Shown: positions 24,248-37,426, numbered from the stretch's first letter. The stretch is 64,000 bases of DNA from Eremophila alpestris peregrina (GCA_009792885.1 WMCF01000035.1:2341917-2405916), one strand, 5' to 3'. Translations and numbers: made by a program. Notes: generated by a model not told the origin, from the letters alone.

Positions 24248-25829
24248 AACACAGTGCTGTTCTGTGCCTCCTCAGTCCCTCCACACGCCACGCACAAATC
24301 ACATCTACATTTTAAGCATGTAACGAAAGTCCTCTAGTGCCTTCTGCTGACTTTGCCAAGCCTGTCAAGATCATCCTTCTATCTTAGCCTGAGTAGTCAC
24401 ATAGAGATTGACATGATTGCCTTTAAGCAGGTCCCATCCACCAGTGTGACAGGCAGCTGCAGCCGAGCACCGGCCTGACAGGAGGAGCAGGGTGATGGAT
24501 TGCCTGGTCCGAGTGCTGCTCGCAGGAGAGCAGGGGTCACACCTGGGGCTGGGCCGAGCCTGCTCCATCCCCGGCACCTCTGCAAAAGCACCGCCCTTAT
24601 CTCTGCCTGCCCTGCCGAGCCAAAGTGGATGCTGATATCAAAGTGTTTATAAAAGAGAGAGGCTGTAATTTCAGATGAAAAAGCCTTTATCTGTTCTTAT
24701 TTTTTTCCGTGTGAATTAAGTGCTTGTGTTTCTATCGTCTCATGTGTGCTTACACAAATCCTTTCACAGTTTGGTAGCGCACCCAGCCACCCCCAAATGA
24801 GCCTAGATGGATTATTTTTTTCTTTCAGCATGGAAAAAATATATATCCTGAAAACATTTTGGCCATGCAAAGCACTGTCAATTTGTATAGATGTTTATAT
24901 GCAAAGGAAAAGGATTTAAGCAATTTCCCAAGCAAATTTTTCTAAATCTTGAATCGCATCTCATGGTTTAATAGCTCTTACCTTCAGAAAAGTGAACATT
25001 TCTTTGTACTGTAAAATAATGTCATAGCTTAACTGTTTACTCATTAGTGATATTGACAGTGTGTATTATTCCTGGTTTTTGCACAAGCTATTTTTAACTT
25101 GTAGAGATTACATTTAGAATTAAATGCTTAAATTTGGGGAGAAAAGTGCTTAAAAGGAGAGATATAAATCTGCCACCAGATGGGTGTGATTATTCAGAGG
25201 GGAGAAAAGTCAACAAAAGTAACTGATGGAATTAACATAATTAGCAGCTTTAATAATATATTAGAGAGATGAGTTCTGAATAATCCCTTTTGATATCTGT
25301 GTAAGAAAGGCTATTGTCAAATTTTCAGTCAAAAAAATGAGAAGTCATGGCAAAGTTCCTGCTTTTCTGATAAAGAGGTTGAATTTAGAATCATGAACTT
25401 GTTGGAGCAAAAAAAAGTCCCATGCTTCATGCATATATTGTGTTAAATTCTACTTGATAGAACGGGATTGGTCAAGAAATATGCAAAAATTCTGACCTCT
25501 TGACTGTTCCAAACCATTCATATTGATCCCAGCCGAGAGCTATCAGTGCCTAGCTGTTCTTGGTTTGTTTGGAATTACTTGGTGGTCTTTATTCATTTCC
25601 TGGCTAAAAAAAATTACCAGTTTTTAGAACCTGTCTACCATGGGGGCTTTTATCAGCCGGCATTGCAGGTGGAAGTGACCTGGACAAGGAAGCCAGTCGT
25701 GAGAGCAGACGTGACTGATGAAATAGTGAGGCATTGGCTGAGTGCCCAAGGAAAGCTTGCTGCTGCTCAGCATTTTAGGCCTCACTCAGTGAACGGAAGC
25801 TTTTGCTCGCTCTGAAAGCATATAATAAA
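24248..25829 (+). other. Putative 3' untranslated region and downstream flank
   Basis: If the exon at 24,168 is real, its 3' UTR starts here. ATTAAA occurs at 25,119-25,124, and the first canonical AATAAA I found is at 25,824-25,829, so the polyadenylation site is uncertain. The first 100 bases and the 24,620-24,760 stretch look non-repetitive and possibly conserved. A GC-richer patch lies at 24,440-24,620. Confidence 0.3.
25824..25829 (+). terminator. Candidate polyadenylation signal AATAAA
   Basis: Canonical hexamer AATAAA, the first one seen downstream of the TAA at 24,245. In an AT-rich region such hexamers also occur by chance, so use is unproven. Confidence 0.2.
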
Positions 25830-26652
25830 TCTTTAACAGATACTTAAAATCACTGATGAACATAGAACGATCTAGTTCACACCACTTGTAGTTTGAAATG
25901 AGCTCTGAGCTGTTTGATTGGTGTCTGGAAAGCACATTTTAGCCACTTGTCATGCCACCTCTTCTAATGTCATACATGACTACAAATGAAATTCCAATTC
26001 ACAAGTCCGAGGAGATACCAGATAAATGAAAACTACACTCCTTTTTCTTTAATCAAAACTATTAATAGAAATATTTAGGGCACTTGCCATCTTTTGGTTG
26101 TTATTTTAGTTACCAAAATAACAGCGATCTTTGTTCCTACCATGATGTCTGCTTTGAAGTCTCGACACATTTTGGCTATGGCAATGTTACAGGCAGCAGG
26201 ATTTGGAATAGGGGTGTTTAGAATAACCTAATGTCACTTTCAGTCTGTTTGCATATCTGTTCTTGTCTTTATAAAAGGCTCTAACCCTGCCTCAAACAAT
26301 AAACAGCACTTGCAAACTGACCGCATGATTTTTCCATCTTTATTTTGCTTGTTTACTTTTCCTAATGTCAAAACCATTTGTATCATTTTCAGGAGTGTTT
26401 TCTTCCTAGCAAAGCTTTGGAGGCAAAAATATTTTTGGAAAGAAGTTTGAACAAATTCTCTTCCACTTTGGATTTTATTTTCACTTGGGGGATTATATAC
26501 CTAGAATTAAATATGGCAAAGCCCTAATTAAACTCTGCTTGAAGGGAATCCACACTAAATGTCTCTGATTCTGGAAAATCCAAAAGAAAATATCTGTGAA
26601 TAATTATTTTATATTACTAACATGTATTAGCATATTATTTAAAAACATGCAT
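25830..26652. other. Non-coding sequence, nothing specific seen
   Basis: AT-rich unique sequence with no recognisable exon, RNA gene or repeat. Confidence 0.5.
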
Positions 26653-26694
26653 GGATGTGTATTACTGTTTATGGGATGTGTATTACTGTTTATG
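26653..26694. repeat. Perfect 21-bp tandem duplication
   Basis: The 21-base unit beginning GGATGTGTATTACTG occupies 26,653-26,673 and is repeated without change at 26,674-26,694. The absence of any difference suggests a recent duplication or a length polymorphism. Confidence 0.95.
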
Positions 26695-29308
26695 CAAACA
26701 TCTTTTTTCTTTTTAAATATGCAGAGCATTTTATTTTCGGATTTGTTCTGCTGAAATTCTGGTTCAAGAGATGGCAGAATTTTTACACCTGGGGCTACTA
26801 CCTATACTTGGTTCTTTCTGAGAACCAGAAAGGGTTGCTGCCTATACTTGGTGGGAACTGTGCCTGAATTGCTGAAGTGAACTATAATTTGGGATGAAAG
26901 TTACAGTATAGTAATCTAGGAAGAGGTTCCACTCTCTTTCCTTTGTTCCCCCTTCTCCATTTGTGGCACATTTCTGCCTCTCAAGATTAACCTGGCTATT
27001 AAAACTAAAAGATTTGCCTACAAAATTAAAAGCATTTTAAAATACGTTTATTCCAAAGGAACCACTCCAGTCTTAGTTCTTTATGTTGTAACAAGAAAAA
27101 AATTGGCCAACCATGTTTCTTGACAATTAAAAACATTAGAGATCTGAGTTATGCTTGAGTAAGTAATCTTCAAATACACAAATTTTTTTTAAAAAATTGT
27201 TCAAAATTCAGTCTTAGGCTCTGTCTTGAGATGACCTTTGCCCTTTGTCAGACATCACATGTCTTCACAAAGGAAGACTAGGAGACAAATGTCTTTACTA
27301 GGAGATGCCTATAGAAGCTATGCTTACTACATTTGTAACTTTATGTATTGAAAATGTTAATCCCTAACCTTAAAATTAAAAACAAGGAAGAGATCCAGAC
27401 TAGAAATTTGCTTCAATGTAACAAGGATAAATGACCTTCAGGGAAAATCCTGCAGGATATACAAACCTAACTTTAGAGCACATTGGCTCTAATTGAATCT
27501 GTTGCATGCATAAATGATTTATGGGATTGCTGAAAGTATGTCACCACTGAAGCCACTTTTTTCTCCTTTCTTAGGGCTGAGTGTCACAGTATTTACTCTG
27601 GTACTTGCCTTGCTCAAACTGTGAGTCTCTTTGAAGTCAATGTGTTAGCCATGAGAATTAGAGTTACTAAGTTTTGGAAGGCTGATAGAAAACCCTCTTT
27701 AATACATTTGTTCTTTAAGCAGAGCTCTACCTGATTGCTGAGTGTTCGATGTGCACATCTTTACAGATGAAAAATCACTGTGTGCTGGTGTACCATCACT
27801 CCCATTTAAGACAGAAGAAAGAAACAAACCTGTCTGTGCTTTTGAAAATGCTTTTTGTAAATTACAGGGTTCATTTGCTGCCAGTGGATGTATTAATATT
27901 TTTTATTCCTGCCAACAGTATGAGTATGTTGGGAAATGTTTGCCCCCAGCAGAACTCTGCTGGATGCAGCCTTTGTGGAGAAGTTCTGAATCAGCCCATT
28001 TTATACTGACTCACATTGAGTCTTACCACATATTTCTTCTTAATGTGGTGTGATAGTTGGCACACGAATCTCTGCTTGCCCACTTTGGGAAAGTTTATTG
28101 TCTTTATTCTGTAGATCTGTCTGTCTTTTTGCTTTGTTAAATGGTTGGCATATGTGAAAGAAAGAGATGGAATTCAGCTTTCCCGAGGTGTAACCATATA
28201 GCCAAATTGACTCTTTATGTTTGACATGGATTTCTGAGTATCCGTTTGCAGGATCAGACTGCAGAATCTGACAGTAAATCAGGTGAGAAGAAGCCAGGGG
28301 TCTTGCATGGCCTGCTAGCTGTTGTCCTCTGTTCCCAAAGATCTCTAGCTGTGTCCTTGTCTGCTTCAATTGCCATCTCACTGCACTGCGAGCAAGTGAT
28401 GGCACAAAATAGGTAAATGCTCCCCTTTTGTTTTTAAAGTGAAATTTCTGCTTCTCTGCTCATAGCATAACAATTGAAATGCACAGTTTGCTTTTTTCAG
28501 TGATTTTTAATGAACACGTGGTAACTGTTACATCTCAATGGCCAGTCTTTTTCTGCTAGTTAAAATCTGTTTTCCCCAGTCTTTTCTACTCCTGGTTGTG
28601 GTAACACGGGTCAACATAGTGTGGGTGAACAAATAGAGTCAGTACTGAAGGTAATCTTGTGGCTGATGCATTGCAGCTGTGTTAATTATCCTGGAGTGGG
28701 AACAGCCGTGCTCTCCCAGCTCTGGGTGTGATAAAGAGTGAGCTGGCCGGGAGGGGGCTCAGTTTCAGTTCCAGTTGGAGTCAGATGGAGTCTGATGCCG
28801 TGCTGTGAGGACCCAGGGACAGGAGGTCGTGCAAGGTAAGGCTTTGTACCCGGGACTGACAGGGACAGGGCTGTGCCAGGGCCAGGATGGAGTGAGCAAG
28901 TGCTGTGAGAAGGGAAAAAAGGAAGAGAGCTGACTGTCTGTTGGCATAAATGGACAGACCCTGAGAGCTGCTTGGAGATGCCTTTGGGAAATAAGATAGA
29001 GACTGTTAAATAACAGGGTGTTGGTGTGCAAAGCCTTCTGATAAGTATGAAAGACTGATAGATAATAAAGTCCTGATCCTTGGAGCCCCTAGAAGTTTTT
29101 AATGAAGCACTTTGTGTGTTTTGACCATCTCAACTACCACACCTAGTAATGGGAATAAAACAAAACAAACAACCTAAGACTGTGAGAAAACAAGCATTTA
29201 AAAATCTTACTATGGGACCATGCCTATGCTAACAGCTCTGTGGGACAGGTGAACATTGTTATTCACAAACACATCTAAATGGATTGGTGGACCAAGATCC
29301 TGATTTGA
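26695..29308. other. Non-coding sequence with one GC-richer, exon-like patch
   Basis: Mostly AT-rich unique sequence. A direct repeat (CCTATACTTGGT) flanks a small hairpin (CTTTCTG/CAGAAAG) near 26,800-26,850. A fragment with TTTGAAGTCAATG near 27,630 may belong to the palindromic repeat family found elsewhere. At 28,690-28,870 the sequence becomes GC-richer and contains a strong donor-like GCAAG|GTAAGG at 28,835/28,836. Confidence 0.45.
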
Positions 29309-29353
29309 AGCCTTAGAATGTGAACAATTTAAAGCCTGTGAATGTGAACAATT
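29309..29353. repeat. 24-bp imperfect tandem duplication
   Basis: The word AGCCT-NN-GAATGTGAACAATT appears at 29,309-29,329 and again 24 bases later at 29,333-29,353, differing only in the two N positions. Confidence 0.9.
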
Positions 29354-30667
29354 GATACAGCCTTTGATTTCCTTATGCCACTCTTGCAGCATTAGCTGGT
29401 TGGAGAAAATTGTCTTGCCTAAAATGAGTTAATGCTCATTTTACTTCTAATATTATCCAAATACCTTACCAAGGCCTTGGATTATGTGAGAGCTAGGCCT
29501 GAGAAAAAATGGCTTCTTCCAGTGATTTATAACCTGCTCTTAAGAAGTCTTAGGAGTATTTTCCTTGGCATTTGCTATGTGAGAACATTCAGGATACGCT
29601 CAGCACTCCTACTCCATCAGAACTGGCTGAATTAATATATTTTCCGTATGCAGTTCTAAAGCAGCTGATTCTTTATAAAGTTACCTTTTAGGTTAGGTGA
29701 CTCTGATGGACTTGCCTCTGGTGGTGTTGTCAACCTGAAGCTGACCCTTGCTTAGAGTTGCTGACAATTAGATTAAGGATTCAGATCAGGATTTTCACAA
29801 GCCTTCAAGGAGCAGATATTTTTAAGGACAAGCTAAGTCGTGGTCATGGCACATTCACAAAATATCATCATCATCTCAGAATCCTCAGCATTTTAAGGAA
29901 AACAGCGTCTTGAAAAATGTGTTTTGTTCTAGCTTTGTTGTGTTCATAGATTTTAATGTAAAATACATTCTGTGTTATCACATTACATTCAATTTTTAGG
30001 CTGTGAGAGCAAGTTTCTAAATGTGTTCAAAACACTCTCATCCACAATTCCTCTTAGAACAGAAATACATCTTAATGGTGTTATAGCTTTGTAGTAAAAT
30101 TTGTTTGGCAATGTCAGTATTAAATGTAAGATTTAATTCAATATTTTATTTGGAAATAAAGAGGAGCTTCACAGGATCTCTTCAGATCATGCTCTGGAGA
30201 ATGCAAATGGCAGAAGTGTGCAGCTTAAGAGATTCTACCTTACTTTTACAACTAAATCGGGAAAATAAATCTGAAGGTAACCAAAAGTTATATTACTGAC
30301 TTTGTTTTTATCTGCAATTGCTATCCTACTTTTAATTTAACATTGTTTTTGCAGTTGAGTATTTAAGATTCACTATAGGAAAAACAAAGAAGATTTCATA
30401 AGACAATCTACTTACTCATTTTATAGGCTTCTCTGATTTTTTAAGATCTTTGGAACAATGTAAGTGCTCGATTAGCTGGCATTGTGTATCTACCAAGCAA
30501 GCAGACAGTTGTGGACTTCAGGGAATTTTCAAACACACATGCGGTTCAACCTTAGCAATTTTCTTTTACCTAGGAATTGTTTTCAGAAATTCCCTTATAA
30601 TGAAATTTCTGTTTAAGTTGATAGCTGTAAATGAGGGCAGAGTTGCTTCATTTCCTTTTGACAATAA
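29354..30667. other. Non-coding sequence, nothing specific seen
   Basis: AT-rich unique sequence without recognisable exon, repeat or RNA gene. Confidence 0.5.
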
Positions 30668-30743
30668 GCCAAATTCATCCCTGGTGGAACTCCATTGATT
30701 TAACTCTACTTGAGCTAAGTTACACTGGGGATAAATTTGACCC
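30668..30743. repeat. Decayed palindromic amniote repeat (MITE-like)
   Basis: The left arm GCCAAATTCATCCCTGGTGG pairs with a right arm whose reverse complement begins GTCAAATTTATCCCCAGTGT; 19 of the first 25 arm positions agree. The arm wording matches a palindromic element I remember as common in turtles, crocodilians and birds (CAAATTCATCCCTGGTGTAACTCC around an ATTGACTTCAAT core). Imperfect arms indicate great age. Related scraps are at 31.68, 37.43, 47.76, 48.23 and 61.57 kb. Confidence 0.6.
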
Positions 30744-31671
30744 AGCTCGAGATTTTTTTCTATTCATCTTTTCTTTAATTTCCTTTAGCTTAGTAGTCAC
30801 TTTAGGGCTGGACAGAGAATTACAATGCAAGAGAGGGGAAAAGCAAAACTTCTCTGCTCAAGAGTCATTTCCTTTTTAATACCCTACTGATTTAGCCATG
30901 ACTTGTAATGTGTTTCAGGTAGCCAAATTTCAACATCAATTTTGGAAGGAAGTTCACTATACTTTGAGTCTTTCTCCTTGGCTACTTCCCAAACCACCAA
31001 ATCACCACTTACTATACAATGCGCATATTATAAAAGGCAGTGTTAATGTCAGTGCTCTGGGAAAGTCTGGATAAACTGCAGTTGTCATGTGGTGCCTGAT
31101 ACGGTTAACTGGAGCTCCACTGATTACACCCCTCTGTCCAGTGCTTCAGATGGTGGTAGAGCTTCAAGATCTCTGCATCTGTAATGTCCAGCATATTTTC
31201 CCCCAAACTGCTGCTTGCTGTGCCTGGATTTCCTGGATTTCTGTGAATCTTGCATGGTTTCTGTCCACATAGTAATCATGCCAGTTTTGGGTTTTTTTTT
31301 TTTTCCTTCTCATAAGTTCAGGGTTTTGTGTGTTCACACCCAATAAGTTTCAAGTCTGAGCAAAAGCCGAAAGCATCATTCAGCCAAAATCTCTGCTGAG
31401 CTGTATGTGGTTTTCATCTGAAACTGTAAATCCACTGTGTTCACTGAGGGTTTAGCAGAACTGGCCTGAATGTCAGACCTCTAGCAGCTCTCCCAATCAG
31501 GCTAGTTCTGGGTTTCATTACAAAAAGATTGCACAGCTCTAGCTAAGCCCTCATTTTCCACTTTCAGATAAATGCTTTTTCAGCTGTATTTATGAGGCTT
31601 AGCGTAAAAAAGCCCTACCAGCTGTTAATGTTAATCACAAGTTTATATCATAAGCACATTCTGAGTCTTAT

Positions 31672-31730
31672 CCTCTTTCCATTCATGTCAGTGGCAAAGC
31701 TTTCAACATCAGTGGCAGTAGGAGCGAATA
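31672..31730. repeat. Fragment of the palindromic 'TCAATGG' repeat family
   Basis: TTCATGTCAGTGGCAAAGCT followed by TTCAACATCAGTGGCAGTAG resembles the family phrase ACTGAAGTCAATGGCAAAACTCCCATTGACTTCAATGGGAGCAGG. The 'TCAGTGGCA' word appears twice about 25 bases apart. Confidence 0.5.
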
Positions 31731-33257
31731 TCACAAAATACAGTAATGCACACTAAGTTTAAAAGGAAAAAATAGAGGTCTGCCTTAAACTAACAAAGCC
31801 AGGAGTAGGATTCTGTACTGTTGAATGTCTTACTCCATTTGCACATTCACTTTTGCACCCTGAAGTACTTAGTGGTAATACAGAAGTAAGCATAAGGCTC
31901 AGGTTCATGCTGGAACAGTTGGCATTTTCTTATAGATCATCAAAATAAACATTAAAGCAGGGCATTTGACATCAAAAGATGTGATTTAAAGAGAATGTTT
32001 ATCACCCATACTAAGAAAAAAGCCCAGATTGATTAGTTTTGAAGCAGCTGCTGAATGATAAATTTCTGAAACTTTACGCAGTGAAACCATTCTTTTATAT
32101 ATCAAAATAAAAAAAAATCATTTTACAAATTTTTAATCTATTCCAAAAGTAACTATACTAAAGCTTTCAGTGAGGTCTGGTTGGTTTGGTTTGTGGGGTT
32201 TTTCCCAAGCCAAAACTTGAAGGATTTAGGCCATAAGGCATCTGGCTAAATTTTCCTAATGGGTTTTAAGGTTTATTAAGTTCACATTTTGCCAAACTCA
32301 ACAGCCAGATTCACTGAAATTTTTGAAATCTGAAAAAACACTGGACCTGCAGGCTGTGCAAGTGAATGTTTTACAGAAAATAAGATAGTGAGTTTCAGGA
32401 CTGTGAGACCAGATAGGTGATTTCACCTTGTGCCAATTCTAGTAGCTTACTTTTAAAACTTAGTCAAGTAAAAATATGTGTCCTAGTTTTCCTACTGTAA
32501 TAATATAGCTAATATAATCTTACCTGAGAGGATGCTGAGATTTAATTAGCTAAAATGTTCCCACCTCTATTGGAGTAATGTACCAAAAGAATTTTGCTTA
32601 TTCTGTTCCTATTTTATACAAACTGCCATATTTAAAATCTTTTTTTTTTTCTTTTCTATTTTTAGTAAAACTAACTCCTAAATGTCACTGTTAATGCCAT
32701 TGTTAAAATTTGTCCTTAAGAGCTTTCTGACATAAATAGCAATGATAACAGTTGTCTTTTTTTGGAGCAGTGTGAATTTGAGGCCACAGTAAGACATATT
32801 TTCTGAAAGTTATTTTTTTGTGTCATTGCTGCTTATCTGTCTTAAAGCAAAAGAGGGCTGTTTTTCTTTCTTTGTTTAATAATGGCTGTATCACATTTGC
32901 ATAAAGTGTAGTACTTCTTGGCTGGATTGCACAATGCTTCCTTTTATGCTAAGTCTCATCCCCACCTTGTAGGCCACCTCTCCTCATACCCCCAGAGAGG
33001 AAAAGTAGGATCAAGAAGGATTTGGGATTCTTGTTTGTCCTTAAGTAGCCGTGCCTATGTGATTGGTAATATGAAATGTGTTCTGCCCCTGTCCATCTTT
33101 CTTTCTGCTACTCTGTTGCTGATTTCCTAATTATATGGAATGCTGAAGTGAATTCTTGACTGTGCAGTGATAATTCTACTTATATGTTTCTATGATTTGT
33201 TTGGTATCTACTTTTTAGTTTAGCCTTCAGTGCAGCCAAGAAAAAAGTGAGTGCAGA
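31731..33257. other. Non-coding sequence, nothing specific seen
   Basis: AT-rich unique sequence. No exon or RNA gene recognised. Confidence 0.5.
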
Positions 33258-33282
33258 AGCATTCACTTTTAAAGTGAATGCT
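33258..33282. repeat. Perfect 12-bp inverted repeat with one-base centre
   Basis: AGCATTCACTTT at 33,258-33,269 and its exact reverse complement AAAGTGAATGCT at 33,271-33,282 are separated by a single T. A palindrome of this length is unlikely by chance in one place, though a 64-kb AT-rich window allows some. Confidence 0.95.
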
Positions 33283-34799
33283 GGAGTTTATTTGTGTTAA
33301 TGAATTTTTATATTTGGAACTATGTTCTGTTATCTGGCAATGAAGTAAGTGGGGAAACAGTGACTCAGAGGAAAACTAAAACCAAAAACCTGGAGGCCAC
33401 AAATGTCAGGACTGAAGGGACAGTGTTGAGTACCCAGCAAAGGCTGGGCACAGCACTGGGGACTGGAATATGTATCCATCCAGAGGGAGAGTTGCTGCAT
33501 TTTACTTTGAGTTTTGGCAATGCCCTCTGCAGGTTATCCTCTGCTAAATGATCATCTCCCATCTGATCCCAGCCTTCTCCACAATCAGATGTAAGCAGGC
33601 AGAATACTTCCCCTTAAAAGGAGTTAACCCTTCTAGGATCTCTCTAGACCTAGTATGGAATATATGATATATTTTCAAAAAATGAGATTAAACTGCATGT
33701 TTGCACATATCTGCAAGCTCATGTGCTGTCATGGCATTTCTCTTCTTTTGTTTTTAAAAATAAGTTGAACAAAAAGCCCAAATAATTAATTTGATAAAAT
33801 AAATTTTTAAGTCCAACTGGTAGTCAAATCCAGCTGAAATGTGGCCAGTTGAAATGAGCAAAGAGAGCCCCAGAGTAAAATTGCACAGTGTCTAACTGTG
33901 TGAAACACGTCTGGCTGCCCATACACAGTCACCAATAACTGCAGGAGAATCTGAAGAACTCAAGCTGCTCAGAGAAAAGGAAGAAAAATTAGTGTTTGTT
34001 GTATCAATTAAGCCCAAAGGGTGAATGTCATAATCAAAGAGTCTAGAGTTTTAAAGATTTTTTGGCTTGATTTTGAAAGACAAAGAAATCCCAGTCTGAT
34101 CTTGAGAATGACATTTATTTCTTTTAAATGAATGATAATGACACAAGACTGCTCTCTTCTTTGGAGCTGTGTTTTCAGCTCCTGGAGTCCTGCCCTGAGA
34201 CTCCTTGGTGTCCATTAGCAGATCCATTTTCTACCCTTGAACTATGTATTCTTATCAAAATGTTAATTCTTCCAAGCTTTTCAAAAAACACCCCAGTACC
34301 CTGTGTATTTTATATGCCAAATTATTCCACTTTAATGGAAAAAGAACAGAAATGTTAAGGAATTCGTGTGTATCTGAGTTGTGCACATCAATCTTCTAAG
34401 GCGGCACATAACAAAGGTCAGAAATAGCCTAGCGCTGTGTTTTGTGTAGCTCATCATTCTATGAGAAAATGTGCCCAAGTTCCTCCTAAAACATTGTTTT
34501 CAAGCATGGTTACTACTGAATATATTTCTAAATGACAAGGTTTATTTGTCTGTATTTTGATATGTTTAGGGGAAACTCAGGCTGACAGTTAGAGGAGGCA
34601 GGAAGAGGGAACCACAACAAGTTCCACCCAAACACAAAATGTCATCTCTTCCCTAGCTAAGATACAGAAGCATCCTGATGAAAAAAAGAGCAGACATTTA
34701 AAAGTTTCTGACATGTGTCACAGATGCAGCCATTGAGCCACTATTCCTGATGTAGCTCGAAATGACAGCATCCAAGCCATTGGAACTGGCTGCAGGACA
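33283..34799. other. Non-coding sequence, nothing specific seen
   Basis: AT-rich unique sequence with short overlapping frames only. Confidence 0.5.
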
Positions 34800-35700
34800 T
34801 TCAAAGTTTGGTGTGTGTCGCATTTAATCCTTGTCATAGCACATCTCGAGAATAAAAAAGACAAATGGACACAGGCGGTAGTAATAGTTCAAAAAACTTA
34901 AAATAAAGCTTCCCAGTCTAATTGATATTATCAAGCTGTGCTAACATTTACCAGCCACCAAGTAGACAGACAGGAGGTCAGCACCCTTTTTTTCTGCAAT
35001 TTTCCCCCAAGTCAGAAGGATAAGTCTTTCAAGCTTTCTCTAAGGGTGACCCAAATACATGAACTGTTTATTCAGAAATAGCACTGACTTGCCAAAGATA
35101 CTCCTTAATAATCAAAACATATAAAGGCAAAAAGGCTTCAGCCACCAATGAAGCAACTTGTCATGCATGACCCATGTTATTTATTTACACTAGCTTAGGG
35201 TCAAGCCAACATTCGTGATTGTTGTACCAAGGAGCTAATAATTTATTGATTGTACCACATGTGGATAGTTTACATCCTTGTAAAGTTGAGGTGCAGGCAG
35301 CATAAAATAACATTCTTTTGGAGTTACCATGTTGGCATCCTCATTCAAGTAGTGTGTCTTTTAATGCTGGCCAAAAAAAAAAGTTTGTATTCGTAAAATT
35401 GATTGTCTGCAGTGGCTCGGGGTCTGCAGCACAGATCACTTGAATCAAGAGCTTCACATCTAGGTTTCCAGAGAATTTATAGTCAGCAGCCCCATTAGCT
35501 TGTCATTGATTGCAGTGGATGAGTGTCTGCTCCTCATCTAACTTCCAGTTTAACATAGGGGATACTTTTTCATTTAGCAGCCGGGGAGGTGAATAGAGAA
35601 GATTCAATTTAAGCATTTTCCAAATACAATCAGCCTCTGATAATGTGAATCCCCTGGCAAGTTGAAAAAAAAAAATCTTTTGTATTAAAAAGTCAGTGCT
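34800..35700. promoter_or_regulatory. Candidate cluster of conserved non-coding elements
   Basis: About 900 bases with no simple repeats apart from one A10 run, no open frame over 60 codons, and dense enhancer-like words: GCTAATAATTTATTGATTG, TTGTCATTGATTGCAG, CATGACCCATGTTATTTATT and CTTGAATCAAG. By texture this is the best CNE candidate in the window. Conservation cannot be shown from one sequence. Confidence 0.4.
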
Positions 35701-37426
35701 ACCTACAGGCTATTGGATGGGTTTCTACTTAAATCTTTTGGCTACCTAGGCATGGTGATAAATCAAACAGGGTTTTAACAGTCCTTCCTTCTGTATGTTA
35801 AGAAAGACTCAAAACATCCATGATGTTATGGTAGTGGATGAGAAGATTCAATGAAGGAATGTGTTTGTTATATGCAGTTTTTGTACAGTTTTATTAGATT
35901 ACTGAAAAATGTATTTGTTACCACCCATTTAGCCATCACATTGTTGGGAAGAAATGCTGTTTTGTTTTGTTGTCTGAAGTTCAAAAATATTTTTTAAACA
36001 GTGTTTTTACTTTTTATCTTTATATCCAACTCAGAGCCAAAAGCTTGAAAACACTGTAAAAAACCCCATATTTTTGGTATAGTTCTAATTAGTTCAGAAA
36101 TACAAAAAAAAAAATCTAAAAAGACCCCTCTACTCTAAAATATAGGTTTGGAAGAAATCAAGTTAGTGTGCTGAGACCTGAGTTCTGACTGTGTCAGGGT
36201 TCTCCCTTAGAAAATATTGGTGTTCAAATGTGGTTGGCTGGTAGCCCCTGGAAGATAAAGGTGCTTACAACTGAACATCTGCATTTCAAATTACTTCTTA
36301 TGCCTTGGCTGTGTTTGTGAGGTGTTCACCCACAAGGTGTGAAAGGAAACAGGTTGGAAGGTTTGCTCTTTCTGCATGCAACAGGTAAAATGGAGTTTCC
36401 ATGGTGCATGGACTCGCCCCCAAAATTCTTCTCCTGAAAGATCTGCAGTTGAGACCTGTAGGGACAGCAGAGAGAAATCCATATCATTCTTAATGGTACC
36501 TCACAGAGGAAATAAGCCTTGTCTAACTAACAGCAGAAATGTAAATCAATACTGTTCTCTGACAGGTCAAGTTACATCTTGAGAGGCAAACCAAACCACA
36601 TCCCTTTGTTCCCATTTACAGTGACATAAGGCGGGTCTGTTGCTGGCAGAGCATGACACCTGAAGTTGTTTTGATGAGGCTGTGGTCCCTTTCTGTGTTG
36701 TGAAGATTGATGCACAAAAGACTTGGAATGGAAGAGTGTGTAAGCTGAGCTGGTAGACATTTTGGGGACGCTGTGAAGTCCTTCTGTCAAGATGGGGCAG
36801 TACATCTGCCTCCTGCAACAAAAGCTTTTGCATGTATTATGTTCCTTCACAAACAGTGAAAAGAAATATAAAGTAGGATCAGAAAATTAGAAAGAAGAAA
36901 GGTATAGAGGGAAAAAGGCATGGGCAATGCCTTGTTCTTTTAGAGTAATAACAGTGATGAAGAGTATTAAAGGACCTAGGGGATAGAAAAAAAATTAAAC
37001 CATTTTTATAATATATAAATGGCTGTAGTTAGCAATCTACATTAATCATGCGTGGGTTTAATGATCTTTGGAAGTGAGTGGTTTCCACAGGGTAGAGTTA
37101 AGTTTGTGGCAAAAAGAAACTCATTCCTCAGTTTCTTTCTTCACTGTGCATCATCTTCCTGTTCAAGACAGGACATAGTTATTCTTGTCCTGTCTCATAC
37201 ATGATATGATACGATATCTCATGAGCTATCATGTCAAAGAAACTAGAGTCAAGTGCAGAAGAGAGACTCTTCATTCAAATTATCATGTTGGATTCCATCC
37301 CCTCATTTTTGTGTCGATGCAGAACATGTTTGCATACTCGTCAGCAATGGAAGTTCATCATTTCTCTCTGCAAATGAAACTCAGTTTTCTGCCAGATAGT
37401 TTCAGAGGATTTATGGAAGCTAGAGC
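35701..37426. other. Non-coding sequence, nothing specific seen
   Basis: Overlapping frames of 60-92 codons at 36.3-36.9 kb on both strands show no domain. A short palindromic area (CATGATATGATACGATATCTC) lies near 37,200. Confidence 0.5.
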
